A DNA stretch of 64,000 nucleotides from Apostichopus japonicus (lineage: Eukaryota; Echinodermata; Holothuroidea; Aspidochirotida; Stichopodidae), in assembly GCF_037975245.1 (NCBI RefSeq), contig NC_092569.1, forward strand, positions 26,467,168-26,531,167, in the 5' to 3' direction. This document shows positions 26,657 through 40,317 of the stretch, one piece after another. The position numbers and the translations under genes are program-made. The stretch's first letter is position 1. Every line of letters begins with the position of its first letter. A model generated the notes under the pieces. It saw nothing but the letters and a program-made list of their open reading frames with translations, was not told the origin of the DNA and made no database searches.

Positions 26657-29600
26657 TACCGTCCATCCTCCTCCGTCAGTCATATTATACCTACATAATA
26701 TATCGTCTATACTATAGGATGTCATACTAGACTTACCGTCCATCCTCCTCCGTCAGTCATATTATATGTATACAATATATATAGTATATACTATAGGATG
26801 TCATAGTAGACTTACCATCCATCCTCCTCCATCAGTCATATTATACATATACAATATATAGTCTATACTATAGGATGTCATACTAGACTTACCGTCCATC
26901 CTCCTCCGTCAGTCATATTATACGTATACAATATATCGACTATACTATAGGATGTCATACTAGACTTACCGTCCAACCTCCCCCGTCAGTCATATTATAC
27001 ATATACAATATGTAGTCTATACTATAGGATGTCATACTAGACTTACCGTTCATCCTCCTCCGTCAGTCATATTATACATATACAATATGTAGTCTATACT
27101 ATAGGATGTCATACTAGACTTACCGTTCATCCTCCTCCGTCAGTCATATTATACATATACAATATATAGTCTATACTATAGGATGTCATAGTAGACTTAC
27201 CGTCCATCCTCCTCCGTCAGTCATATTATACATATACAATATATAGTCTATACTATAGGATGTCATAGTAGACTTACCGTCCATCCTCCTCCGTCAGTCA
27301 TATTATACGTATACAATATATCGTCTATACTATAGGATGTCATAGTAGACTTACAGTCCATCCTCCTCCGTCAGTCATGTTATATGTATACAATATATCG
27401 TCTATACTATAGGATGTCATAGTAGACTTACCGTCCATCCTCCTCCGTCAGTCATATTATATCTATACAATATATCGTCTATACTATTGGATGTCATACT
27501 AGACTTACCGTCCATCCTCCTCCGTCAGTCATATTATACCTATACAATATATCGTCTATACTATAGGATGTCATACTAGACTTACCGTCCATCCTCCTCC
27601 GTCAGTCATATTATACGTATACAATATATCGTCTATACTATAGGATGTCATAGTAGACTTACCGTCCATCCTCCTCCGTCAGTCATATTATACGTATACA
27701 ATATATATTGTCTATACTATAGGATGTCATAGTAGACTTACCGTCCATCCTCCTCCGTCAGTCATATTATATCTATACAATATATCGTCTATACTATAGG
27801 ATGTCATACTAGACTTACCGTCCATCCTCCTCCGTCAGTCATATTATACGTATACAATATATCGTCTATACTATAGGATGTCATAGTAGACTTACCGTGC
27901 ATCCTCCCCCGTCAGTCATATTATACGTATACAATATATATTGTCTATACTATAGGATGTCATACTAGACTTACCGTCCATCCTCCTCCGTCAGTCACAT
28001 TATACGTATACAATATATCGTCTATACTATAGGATGTCATACTAGACTTACCGTCCATCCTCCTCCGTCAGTCATATTATGCGTATACAATATATCGTCT
28101 ATACTATAGGATGTTATACTAGACTTACCGTCCAACCTCCCCCGTCAGTCATATTATACGTAAACAATATATAGTCTATACTATAGGATGTCATAGTAGA
28201 CTTACCGTCCATCCTCCTCCGTCAGTCATATTATATGTATACAATATATCGTGTATACTATAGGATGTCATACTAGACTTACCGTCCATCCTCCTCCGTC
28301 AGTCATATTATACGTATACAATATATAGTCTATACTATAGGATGTCAAAGTAGACTTACCGTCCATCCTCTCTCGTCAGTCATATTATACGTATACAATA
28401 TATAGTCTATACTATAGGATATCATAGTAGACTTATCGTCCATCCTCCTCCGTCAGTCATATTATATCTATACAATATATCGTGTATACTATAGGATGTC
28501 ATACTAGACTTACCGTCCATCCTCCTCCGTCAGTCATATTATACGTATACAATATATCGTCTATACTATAGGATGTCATACTAGACTTACCGTCCATCCT
28601 CTTCCGTCAGTCATATTATACATATACAATATATCGTCTATACTATAGGATGTCATAGTAGACTTACCGTCCATCCTCCCCCGTCAGTCATATTATATCT
28701 ATACAATATATCGTCTATACTATAGGATGTCATACTAGACTTACCGTCCATCCTCCTCCGTCAGTCATATTATACGTATACAATATATCGTCTATACTAT
28801 AGGATGTCATAGTAGACTTACCGTCCATCCTCCTCCGTCAGTCATATTATACGTATACAATATATATTGTCTATACTATAGGATGTCATAGTAGACTTAC
28901 CGTCCATCCTCCTCCGTCAGTCATATTATATCTATACAATATATCGTCTATACTATAGGATGTCATACTAGACTTACCGTCCATCCTCCTCCGTCAGTCG
29001 TATTATACGTATACAATATATCGTCTATACTATAGGATGTCATAGTAGACTTACCGTGCATCCTCCCCCGTCAGTCATATTATACGTATACAATATATAT
29101 TGTCTATACTATAGGATGTCATACTAGACTTACCGTCCATCCTCCTCCGTCAGTCACATTATACGTATACAATATATCGTCTATACTATAGGATGTCATA
29201 CTAGACTTACCGTCCATCCTCCTCCGTCAGTCATATTATGCGTATACAATATATCGTCTATACTATAGGATGTTATACTAGACTTACCGTCCAACCTCCC
29301 CCGTCAGTCATATTATACGTACACAATATATAGTCTATACTATAGGATGTCATAGTAGACTTACCGTCCATCCTCCTCCGTCAGTCATATTATATGTATA
29401 CAATATATCGTGTATACTATAGGATGTCATAGTAGACTTACCGTCCATCCTCCTCCGTCAGTCATATTATACGTATACAATATATAGTCTATACTATAGG
29501 ATGTCAAAGTAGACTTACCGTCCATCCTCTCTCGTCAGTCATATTATACGTATACAATATATAGTCTATACTATAGGATGTCATAGTAGACTTACCGTCC

Positions 29601-31749
29601 ATCCTCCTCCGTCAGTCATATTATATCTATACAATATATCGTGTATACTATAGGATGTCATACTAGACTTACCGTCCATCCTCCTCCGTCAGTCATATTA
29701 TACGTATACAATATATCGTCTATACTATAGGATGTCATACTAGACTTACCGTCCATCCTCTTCCATCAGTCATATTATACGTATACAATATATCGTCTAT
29801 ACTATAGGATGTCATAGTAGACTTACCGTCCATCCTCCCCCGTCAGTCATATTATACGTATACAATATATAGTCTATACTATAGGATGTCATAGTAGACT
29901 TACCGTCCATCCTCCTCCATCAGTCATATTATACATATACAATATATCGACTATACTATAGGATGTTATACTAGACTTACCGTCCAACCTCCCCCGTCAG
30001 TCATATTATACATATACAATATATATTGTCTATTCTATAGGATGTCATACTAGACTTACCGTCCATCCTCTTCCGTCAGTCATATTATACATATACAATA
30101 TATAGTCTATACTATAGGATGTCATACTAGACTTACCGTCCATCCTCCTCCGTCAGTCATATTATACGTATACAACATATCGTCTATACTGTAGGATGTC
30201 ATAGTAGACTCACCGTCCATCCTCCTCAGTCCAACAGTCATATTATACATACAATATATCGTATATACTATAGGATGTCATACTAGACTCACCGTCCATC
30301 CTCCTCCGTCATTCATATTATACATATACAATATATCGTCTATACTATAGGATGTCATACTAGACTCACCGTCCAACCTCCTCCTTCAGTCATATTATAC
30401 ATATACAATATATCGTATATACTATAGGATGTCATACTAGACTTACCGTCCATCCTCCTCCATCAGTCATATTATACATATATCGTCTATACTATAGAAT
30501 GTCATATTAGACTTACCGTCCATCCTCCTCCTCCATCTGTCCATCAGTCATATTATACATACATACAACATATCATCTATACTATAGGATGTCATACTAT
30601 ACTTACCGTCCATCCTCCTCCGTCAGTCATATTATACATATACTATATATCGTCTATACGATAGGATGTCATACTAGACTTACCGTCCATCCTCCTCCGT
30701 CAGTCATATTATACCTACATAATATATCGTCTATACTATAGGATGTCATACTAGACTTACCGTCCATCCTCCTCCGTCAGTCATATTATATGTATACAAT
30801 ATATCGTCTATACTATAGGATGTCATACTAGACTTACCGTCCATCCTCCTCCGTCAGTCATATTATACATATACTATATATCGTCTATACGATAGGATGT
30901 CATACTAGACTTACCGTCCATCCTCCTCCGTCAGTCATATTATACCTACATAATATATCGTCTATACTATAGGATGTCATACTAGACTTACCGTCCATCC
31001 TCCTCCGTCAGTCATATTATATGTATACAATATATATAGTATTACTATAGGATGTCATAGTAGACTTACCATCCATCCTCCTCCATCAGTCATATTATAC
31101 ATATACAATATATAGTCTATACTATAGGATGTCATACTAGACTTACCGTCCATCCTCCTCCGTCAGTCATATTATACGTATACAATATATCGACTATACT
31201 ATCGGATGTCATACTAGACTTACCGTCCAACCTCCCCCGTCAGTCATATTATACATATACAATATGTAGTCTATACTATAGGATGTCATACTAGACTTAC
31301 CGTTCATCCTCCTCCGTCAGTCATATTATACATATACAATATGTAGTCTATACTATAGGATGTCATACTAGACTTACCGTTCATCCTCCTCCGTCAGTCA
31401 TATTATACATATACAATATATAGTCTATACTATAGGATGTCATAGTAGACTTACCGTCCATCCTCCTCCGTCAGTCATATTATACGTATACAATATATCG
31501 ACTATACTATAGGATGTCATACTAGACTTACCGTCCATCCTCCTCCGTCAGTCATATTATACGTATACAATATATCGTCTATACTATAGGATGTCATACT
31601 AGACTTACCGTCCATCCTCCCCCGTCAGTCATATTATACGTATACAATATATCGTCTATACTATAGGATGTCATAGTAGACTTACCGTCCACCCTCCTCC
31701 GTCAGTCATATTATACGTATACAATATATATTGTCTATACTATAGGATG

Positions 31750-34700
31750 TCATACTAGACTTACCGTCCATCCTCCTCCGTAAGTCATATTATACGTATA
31801 CAATATATATTGTCTATACTATAGGATGTCATACTAGACTTACCGTCCATTCTCCTCCGTCAGTCATATTATACGTAAACAATATATATTGTCTATACTA
31901 TAGGATGTCATACTAGACTTACCGTCCATCCTCCTCCGTCAGTCATATTTTATCTATACAATATATCGTCTATACTATAGGATGTCATACTAGACTTACC
32001 GTCCATCCTCCTCCGTCAGTCATATTATACGTATACAATATATCGTCTATACTATAGGATGTCATAGTAGACTTACCGTCCATCCTCCTCCGTCAGTCAT
32101 ATTATACGTATACAATATATATTGTCTATACTATAGGATGTCATACTAGACTTACCGTCCATCCTCCTCCGTCAGTCATATTATATCTATACAATATATC
32201 GTCTATACTATAGGATGTCATACTAGACTTACCGTCCATCCTCCTCCGTCAGTCATATTATACGTATACAATATATCGTCTAAACTATAGGATGTCATAG
32301 TAGACTTACAGTCCATCCTCCTCCGTCAGTCATGTTATATGTATACAATATATCGTCTATACTGTACTATAGGATGTCATAGTAGACTTACTGTCCATTC
32401 TCCTCCGTCAGTCATATTATATCTATACAATATATCGTCTATACTATAGGATGTCATACTAGACTTACCGTCCATCCTCCTCCGTCAGTCATATTATATC
32501 TATACAATATATCGTCTATACTATAGGATGTCATACTAGACTTACCGTCCATCCTCCTCCGTCAGTCATATTATACATATACAATATATCGTCTATACTA
32601 TAGGATGTCATAGTAGACTTACCGTCCATCCTCCTCCGTCAGTCATATTATACGTATACAATATATATTGTCTATACTATAGGATGTCATAGTAGACTTA
32701 CCGTCCATCCTCCTCCGTCAGTCATATTATATCTATACAATATATCGTCTATACTATAGGATGTCATACTAGACTTACCGTCCATACTCCTCCGTCAGTC
32801 ATATTATACGTATACAATATATCGTCTATACTATAGGATGTCATAGTAGACTTACCGTGCATCCTCCCCCGTCAGTCATATTATACGTATACAATATATA
32901 TTGTCTATACTATAGGATGTCATACTAGACTTACCGTCCATCCTCCTCCGTCAGTCACATTATACGTATACAATATATCGTCTATACTATCGGATGTCAT
33001 ACTAGACTTACCGTCCAACCTCCCCCGTCAGTCATATTATACATATACAATATGTAGTCTATACTATAGGATGTCATACTAGACTTACCGTTCATCCTCC
33101 TCCGTCAGTCATATTATACATATACAATATGTAGTCTATACTATAGGATGTCATACTAGACTTACCGTTCATCCTCCTCCGTCAGTCATATTATACATAT
33201 ACAATATAAAGTCTATACTATAGGATGTCATAGTAGACTTACCGTCCATCCTCCTCCGTCAGTCATATTATACGTATACAATATATCGACTATACTATAG
33301 GATGTCATACTAGACTTACCGTCCATCCTCCTCCGTCAGTCATATTATACGTATACAATATATCGTCTATACTATAGGATGTCATACTAGACTTACCGTC
33401 CATCCTCCCCCGTCAGTCATATTATACGTATACAATATATCGTCTATACTATAGGATGTCATAGTAGACTTACCGTCCACCCTCCTCCGTCAGTCATATT
33501 ATACGTATACAATATATATTGTCTATACTATAGGATGTCATACTAGACTTACCGTCAATCCTCCTCCGTCAGTCATATTATACGTATACAATATATATTG
33601 TCTATACTATAGGATGTCATACTAGACTTACCGTCCATCCTCCTCCGTCAGTCATATTATACGTATACAATATATCGTCTATACTATAGGATGTCATAGT
33701 AGACTTACCGTCCATCCTCCTCCGTAAGTCATATTATACGTATACAATATATATTGTCTATACTATAGGATGTCATACTAGACTTACCGTCCATTCTCCT
33801 CCGTCAGTCATATTATACGTAAACAATATATATTGTCTATACTATAGGATGTCATACTAGACTTACCGTCCATCCTCCTCCGTCAGTCATATTTTATCTA
33901 TACAATATATCGTCTATACTATAGGATGTCATACTAGACTTACCGTCCATCCTCCTCCGTCAGTCATATTATACGTATACAATATATCGTCTATACTATA
34001 GGATGTCATAGTAGACTTACCGTCCATCCTCCTCCGTCAGTCATATTATACGTATACAATATATATTGTCTATACTATAGGATGTCATACTAGACTTACC
34101 GTCCATCCTCCTCCGTCAGTCATATTATATCTATACAATATATCGTCTATACTATAGGATGTCATACTAGACTTACCGTCCATCCTCCTCCGTCAGTCAT
34201 ATTATACGTATACAATATATCGTCTAAACTATAGGATGTCATAGTAGACTTACAGTCCATCCTCCTCCGTCAGTCATGTTATATGTATACAATATATCGT
34301 CTATACTATAGGATGTCATAGTAGACTTACTGTCCATCCTCCTCCGTCAGTCATATTATATCTATACAATATATCGTCTATACTATAGGATGTCATACTA
34401 GACTTACCGTCCATCCTCCTCCGTCAGTCATATTATATCTATACAATATATCGTCTATACTATAGGATGTCATACTAGACTTACCGTCCATCCTCCTCCG
34501 TCAGTCATATTATACATATACAATATATCGTCTATACTATAGGATGTCATAGTAGACTTACCGTCCATCCTCCTCCGTCAGTCATATTATACGTATACAA
34601 TATATATTGTCTATACTATAGGATGTCATAGTAGACTTACCGTCCATCCTCCTCCGTCAGTCATATTATATCTATACAATATATCGTCTATACTATAGGA

Positions 34701-34960
34701 TGTCATACTAGACTTACCGTCCATCCTCCTCCGTCAGTCATATTATACGTATACAATATATCGTCTATACTATAGGATGTCATAGTAGACTTACCGTGCA
34801 TCCTCCCCCGTCAGTCATATTATACGTATACAATATATATTGTCTATACTATAGGATGTCATACTAGACTTACCGTCCATCCTCCTCCGTCAGTCACATT
34901 ATACGTATACAATATATCGTCTATACTATAGGATGTCATACTAGACTTACCGTCCATCCT
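31750..34960. repeat. ~1,940-bp higher-order duplication within the satellite
   Basis: Rare variants recur 1,940-1,944 bp apart: the CAGTCATATTTTATCTA unit at 31941 and 33885, and the GTGCATCC unit near 32857 and 34797. The 4-bp difference comes from a small insertion (CTGTACTATAGG) near 32360 in the first copy. This duplication is separate from the 3,258-bp one. Confidence 0.8.
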
Positions 34961-37900
34961 CCTCCGTCAGTCATATTATGTGTATACAATATATCGTCTA
35001 TACTATAGGATGTTATACTAGACTTACCGTCCAACCTCCCCCGTCAGTCATATTATACGTAAACAATATATAGTCTATACTATAGGATGTCATAGTAGAC
35101 TTACCGTCCATCCTCCTCCGTCAGTCATATTATATCTATACAATATATCGTGTATACTATAGGATGTCATACTAGACTTACCATCCATCCTCCTCCGTCA
35201 GTCATATTATACGTATACAATATATAGTCTATACTATAGGATGTCAAAGTAGACTTACCGTCCATCCTCTCTCGTCAGTCATATTATACGTATACAAGAT
35301 ATAGTCTATACTGTAGGATGTCATAGTAGACTTACCGTCCATCCTCCTCCGTCAGTCATATTATATCTATACAATATATCGTGTATACTATAGGATGTCA
35401 TACTAGACTTACCGTCCATCCTCCTCCGTCAGTCATATTATACGTATACAATATATCGTCTATACTATAGGATGTCATACTAGACTTACCGTCCATCCTC
35501 TTCCGTCAGTCATATTATACATATACAATATATCGTCTATACTATAGGATGTCATAGTAGACTTACCGTCCATCCTCCCCCGTCAGTCATATTATACGTA
35601 TACAATATATAGTCTATACTATAGGATGTCATAGTAGACTTACCGTCCATCCTCCTCCATCAGTCATATTATACATATACAATATATCGACTATACTATA
35701 GGATGTTATACTAGACTTACCGTCCAACCTCCCCCGTCAGTCATATTATACATATACAATATATATTGTCTATTCTATAGGATGTCATAGTAGACTTACC
35801 GTCCATCCTCCTCCGTCAGTCATATTATATCCATACAATATATCGTCTATACTATAGGATGTCATACTAGACTTACCGTCAATCCTCCTCCGTCAGTCAT
35901 ATTATACGTATACAATATATCGTCTATACTATAGGATGTCATAGTAGACTTACCGTCCATCCTCCCCCGTCAGTCATATTATACGTATACAATATATAGT
36001 CTATACTATAGGATGTCATAGTAGACTTACCGTCCATCCTCCTCCATCAGTCATATTATACATACAATATATAGTCTATACTATAGGATGTCATAGTAGA
36101 CTTACCGTCCATCCTCCTACATCAGTCATATTATACGTATACAATATATCGACTATACTATAGGATGTTATACTAGACTTACCGTCCAACCTCCCCCGTC
36201 AGTCATATTATACGTATACAATATATCGTCTATACTATAGGATGTCATACTAGACTTACCGTCCATCCTCCTCCATCAGCTAGGTTGTCATACTAGACTT
36301 ACCGTCCATCCTCCTCCGTCAGTCATATTATACGTATACAATATATCGTCTATACTATAGGATGTCATACTAGACTTACCGTCCATCCTCCTCCATCAGT
36401 CATATTATACATATACAATATATCGTCTATACTATAGGATGTCATAGTAGACTTACCGTCCATCCTCCTCCGTCAGTCATATTATACATATACAATATAT
36501 CGTCTATACTATAGGATGTCATACTAGACTTACCGTCCATCCTCCCCCGTCAGTCATATTATACGTATACAATATATAGTCTATACTATAGGATGTCATA
36601 GTAGACTTACCGTCCAACCTCCCCCGTCAGTCATATTATACATATACAATATATATTGTCTATACTATAGGATGTCATACTAGACTTACCGTCCATCCTC
36701 CCCCGTCAGTCATATTATACGTATACAATATATAGTCTATACTATAGGATGTCATAGTAGACTTACCGTCCATCCTCCCCCGTCAGTCATATTATACGTA
36801 TACAATATATAGTCTATACTATAGGATGTCATAGTAGACTTACCGTCCATCCTCCTCCATCAGTCATATTATACGTATACAATATATAGTCTATACTATA
36901 GGATGTCATAGTAGACTTACCGTCCATCCTCCCCCGTCAGTCATATTATACGTATACAATATATAGTCTATACTATAGGATGTCATAGTAGACTTACCGT
37001 CCATCCTCCTCCATCAGTCATATTATACATACAATATATAGTCTATACTATAGGATGTCATAGTAGACTTACCGTCCATCCTCCTCCATCAGTCATATTA
37101 TACGTATACAATATATCGACTATACTATAGGATGTTATACTAGACTTACCGTCCAACCTCCCCCGTCAGTCATATTATACGTATACAATATATCGTCTAT
37201 ACTATAGGATGTCATACTAGACTTACCGTCCATCCTCCTCCATCAGTCATATTATACATATACAATATATATTGTCTATAGTATAGGATGTCATACTAGA
37301 CTTACCGTCCATCCTCCTCCGTCAGTCATATTATACGTATACAACATATCGTCTATACTATAGGATGTCATACTAGACTTACCGTCCATCCTCCTCCATC
37401 AGTCATATTATACATATACAATATATCGTCTATACTATAGGATGTCATAGTAGACTTACCGTCCATCCTCCTCCGTCAGTCATATTATACATACAATATA
37501 TCGTCTATACTATAGGATGTCATACTAGACTTACCGTCCATCCTCCCCCGTCAGTCATATTATACGTATACAATATATAGTCTATACTATAGGATGTCAT
37601 AGTAGACTTACCGTCCAACCTCCCCCGTCAGTCATATTATACATATACAATATATATTGTCTATACTATAGGATGTCATACTAGACTTACCGTCCATCCT
37701 CCCCCGTCAGTCATTTTATACGTATACAATATATAGTCTATACTATAGGATGTCATAGTAGACTTACCGTCATCCTCCTCCGTCAGTCATATTATATATA
37801 TACAATATATCGTGTATACTATAGGATGTCATACTAGACTTACCGTCCATCCTCCTCCGTCAGTCATATTATACGTATACAATATATCGTCTATACTATA

Positions 37901-38459
37901 GGATGTCATAGTAGACTTACCGTCCATCCTCCCCCGTCAGTCATATTATACGTATACAATATATAGTCTATACTATAGGATGTCATAGTAGACTTACCGT
38001 CCATCCTCCTCCATCAGTCATATTATACATATACAATATATAGTCTATACTATAGGATGTCATAGTAGACTTACCGTCCATCCTCCTCCATCAGTCATAT
38101 TATACATATACAATATATAGTCTATACTATAGGATGTCATACTAGACTTACCGTCCATCCTCCTCCGTCAGTCACATTATACGTATACAATATATCGTCT
38201 ATACTATAGGATGTCATAGTAGACTTACCGCCCATCCTCCTCCGTCAGTCATATTATACATACAATATATCGTCTATACTATAGGATGTCATACTAGACT
38301 CACCGTCCATCCTCCTCCGTCAGTCATATTATACGTATACAATATATCGACTATACTATAGGATGTTATACTAGACTTACGGTCCAACCTCCCCCGTCAG
38401 TCATATTATACATATACAATATATATTGTCTATACTATAGGATGTCATACTAGACTTAC

Positions 38460-38588
38460 CGTCCATCCTCCTCCGTCAGTCATATTACAGAAGACTTTAA
38501 ATGGTGGTCCTTTCCAGTTAGTTGGTCTGATGGTGTATATGCTAGTTTTATTACACCCAGCATTGAACCAGTCCAGGCAATTGGTCAT
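38460..38588 (-). CDS. FReD gene, first exon of fibrinogen domain
   Basis: Entered after CACATTGTCAG in phase 0 and left at GGACG followed by GTAAGT, also phase 0; 129 nt, 43 residues. It holds the start of the fibrinogen domain: NCLDWFNAG with the first disulphide Cys, an IYTIRPTNW strand, and PFKVFCNMTDGGGWT with its partner Cys and the invariant GGGWT. There is an extra Cys in AGCNKT and two possible N-glycosylation sites (NKT, NMT). Its length equals that of the paralogous exon at 62792-62920. Its donor is the template of the 77-bp satellite, whose first unit follows without a gap. An ATG at 38646-38648 opens the same frame with a hydrophobic stretch, discussed among the findings. Confidence 0.95.
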
Positions 38589-38821
38589 CTGACAATGTGA
38601 AAAATGAAACATAGAAAGTACAGAGATAACACAAATGATCACATACAAAGGTACCTGTCATACAGCAAATTTCATCTATTTGTTGTTATTTATGGTATAT
38701 ATTATCAGCCCTGCCAGAAATAGAAACCACCTGCGTTGATTGAACCCATTCAGCTCAACTTATCTCAAAACATTATTAAATAATTTTCACAATGAAATAA
38801 TTTATTTTAGTGTTCAATATT
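38589..38821. other. Intron upstream of first FReD exon
   Basis: This contains a polypyrimidine tract (about 38590-38640) and, from about 38700, a segment starting TATCAGCCCTGCCAGAAATAG that is repeated at about 39525-39650. Confidence 0.7.
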
Positions 38822-39235
38822 GTGACAGGCAGATTGCTTTTGTAATAAAACTCTAATTCTATATCAAGTGAGCAACACATTAACTCTGACATTCTCCAAT
38901 TTATAGATACTGTAATCAAACACTGTAATAACCACAAGTGGATTGGAACTGTAGGTTCAAAATTAATAAAGAAAAGTAAGATTCAAAGGAAGATGCAAAG
39001 ACCAATGGGAAGAATATCAATGTACTGCTACCATCTGCATGGTTTCATTAGAGTAACCATAATTTTATTGAGTTGCAACTTGTTTCTAATTCCAGAGGAT
39101 GCTAAAAGTTTTATTTGTTTCTGACAAATTCACTGCCATTGCAAATGTATAGGTAGGAACAGAACCCATCACGCTTGCGTCACAAACTAGTTCCGTACCA
39201 CTCGACATCGATGATTCTGCTGACCAGTGTGATTG
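38822..39235. repeat. Flanking duplicated segment, right copy
   Basis: Direct-orientation partner of 9856-10262. In gene sense it lies just upstream of the first FReD exon, so the two copies bracket the exon plus its satellite. It contains the same minus-strand frame ending FSILWN and, after the stop, an AATAAA on the minus strand. Confidence 0.85.
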
Positions 39236-39384
39236 CATAATATTACAGGATTTTATAACTGTCAATGAGAATGTGTGTAGAACTATTGTACAGAGCACAT
39301 CTCTGGTGCTTAGAATCTGACAATATGCACAGAATTACTACATTTTGAGGCAAACTTAGCCGTAATTATGAAACATAGGATATC

Positions 39385-39515
39385 ATACTAATTAAAGTGT
39401 ATGCTCCTCCGTCAGTCAAATTATACATACAATATATCTTCTACACTATAGAATGTCATACCAGACTTACCGTCCATCCTCCTCCATTAGTCATATCGTA
39501 CATATATACAATATA
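39385..39515 (-). repeat. Outlying degenerate satellite units
   Basis: About two diverged 77-bp units, including the exon-derived block and a GTAAGT donor, lie on the far side of the FReD exon and so outside the main array. They are followed at about 39525-39650 by a second copy of the 38700-38825 sequence. A piece containing the array edge and the upstream intron has therefore been duplicated, without the body of the exon. Confidence 0.8.
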
Positions 39516-39648
39516 TCGTATGGTATTATCAGCCCTGCCAGAAATAGAAACTCCCTGCGGTGATTGACCCCATTTAGCCCAATTAAAACAATGTTAATAA
39601 ATATGTTTCACAACAGCAATTTATTTAGTGTTCAAATTTGTGCAACAG

Positions 39649-39681
<33 letters not shown>

Positions 39682-39694
39682 GTATATATCTATA

Positions 39695-39755
<61 letters not shown>
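39649..39755. repeat. (TA)n microsatellite
   Basis: About 107 bp of nearly pure TA with a few GTATAT and CTATAT interruptions. Reading frames rich in Ile and Tyr on both strands here are artefacts. Confidence 0.95.
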
Positions 39756-39758
<3 letters not shown>

Positions 39759-40317
39759 TGCCATAGCTTGCCCGAATCTTTTTCAAATTTTTACCTGACA
39801 ATTCCATGATTTTCTTTATTTAGCATCATGATGCCCGAATATTTCCGTGTAACACCACTGTAAGCGCAGCTCATCTTGGCTACCACGCTTTTTGCATGAT
39901 CAAATTTTTTTCTAACTAGTCAACTGTATACCTGGACATCCCCGACATGAGTGTATATAAGAAACATTTTCTTTTTCATGGATGGTGGAGGGGGGGGGGG
40001 GGGAGTGCCTACAAGCCTAGAAGTACAGGTTTATCATATTCTTTGTTATATTTTATACTTTTTTGTGAGACAAATTGCAGTCTCACCCGACACAGCGACA
40101 TTATCCCGCCTACGTGTCGTTGAACAATGTATGTTTTTCTGGAGGTAGCTGAGTACTGTGTTAAAATAATAAATACGGTAACTAAATAGGAACTTAAAAA
40201 ATATACTGTCCTATTTTTCCCCTTCAAAGTGATGTTACCATTTTTTCTTCTTCTAATTTACCAAATTTTTGGGGAAGTGTAATTTCTAAAACGTTAGATT
40301 ATAAAATAAAGAATGTT
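39756..40317. other. Intron sequence, nothing recognised
   Basis: A G run lies near 39989-40004. Short frames on both strands (about 39951-40227) have no family features. AT-rich sequence follows to the dispersed repeat. Confidence 0.5.

Larger units (their letters stand above)
14328..38459 (-). repeat. 77-bp exon-boundary satellite, main array (~313 units)
   Basis: A tandem array of a 77-bp unit, with period checked at several points (GGATG at 17426 and 17503). On the FReD gene's strand each unit reads AATATGACTGACGGAGGAGG, then ATGGACG, GTAAGTCTAGTATGACATCC, TATAGTATAGACG and an AT-rich filler ending in TATAAT. The first two blocks equal the last ~24 nt of the FReD exon at 38460-38588, whose donor the array directly adjoins. 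The same exon-plus-intron junction occurs once at 62897-62951. The array thus derives from that boundary and keeps the gene's orientation. It lies wholly inside the intron between FReD exons one and two. Main variants are GTAAGT/GTGAGT donors, TACTAG/TAGTAG, three forms of the AT filler, and synonymous changes in the GGGW codons. It includes 3,258-bp and ~1,940-bp higher-order duplications. Confidence 0.97.

Noticed and set aside
14328-38459. CRISPR-like appearance of regularly repeated units
   Set aside because: Units are directly head to tail with no unique spacers, and the context is an animal gene with introns; this is a satellite.
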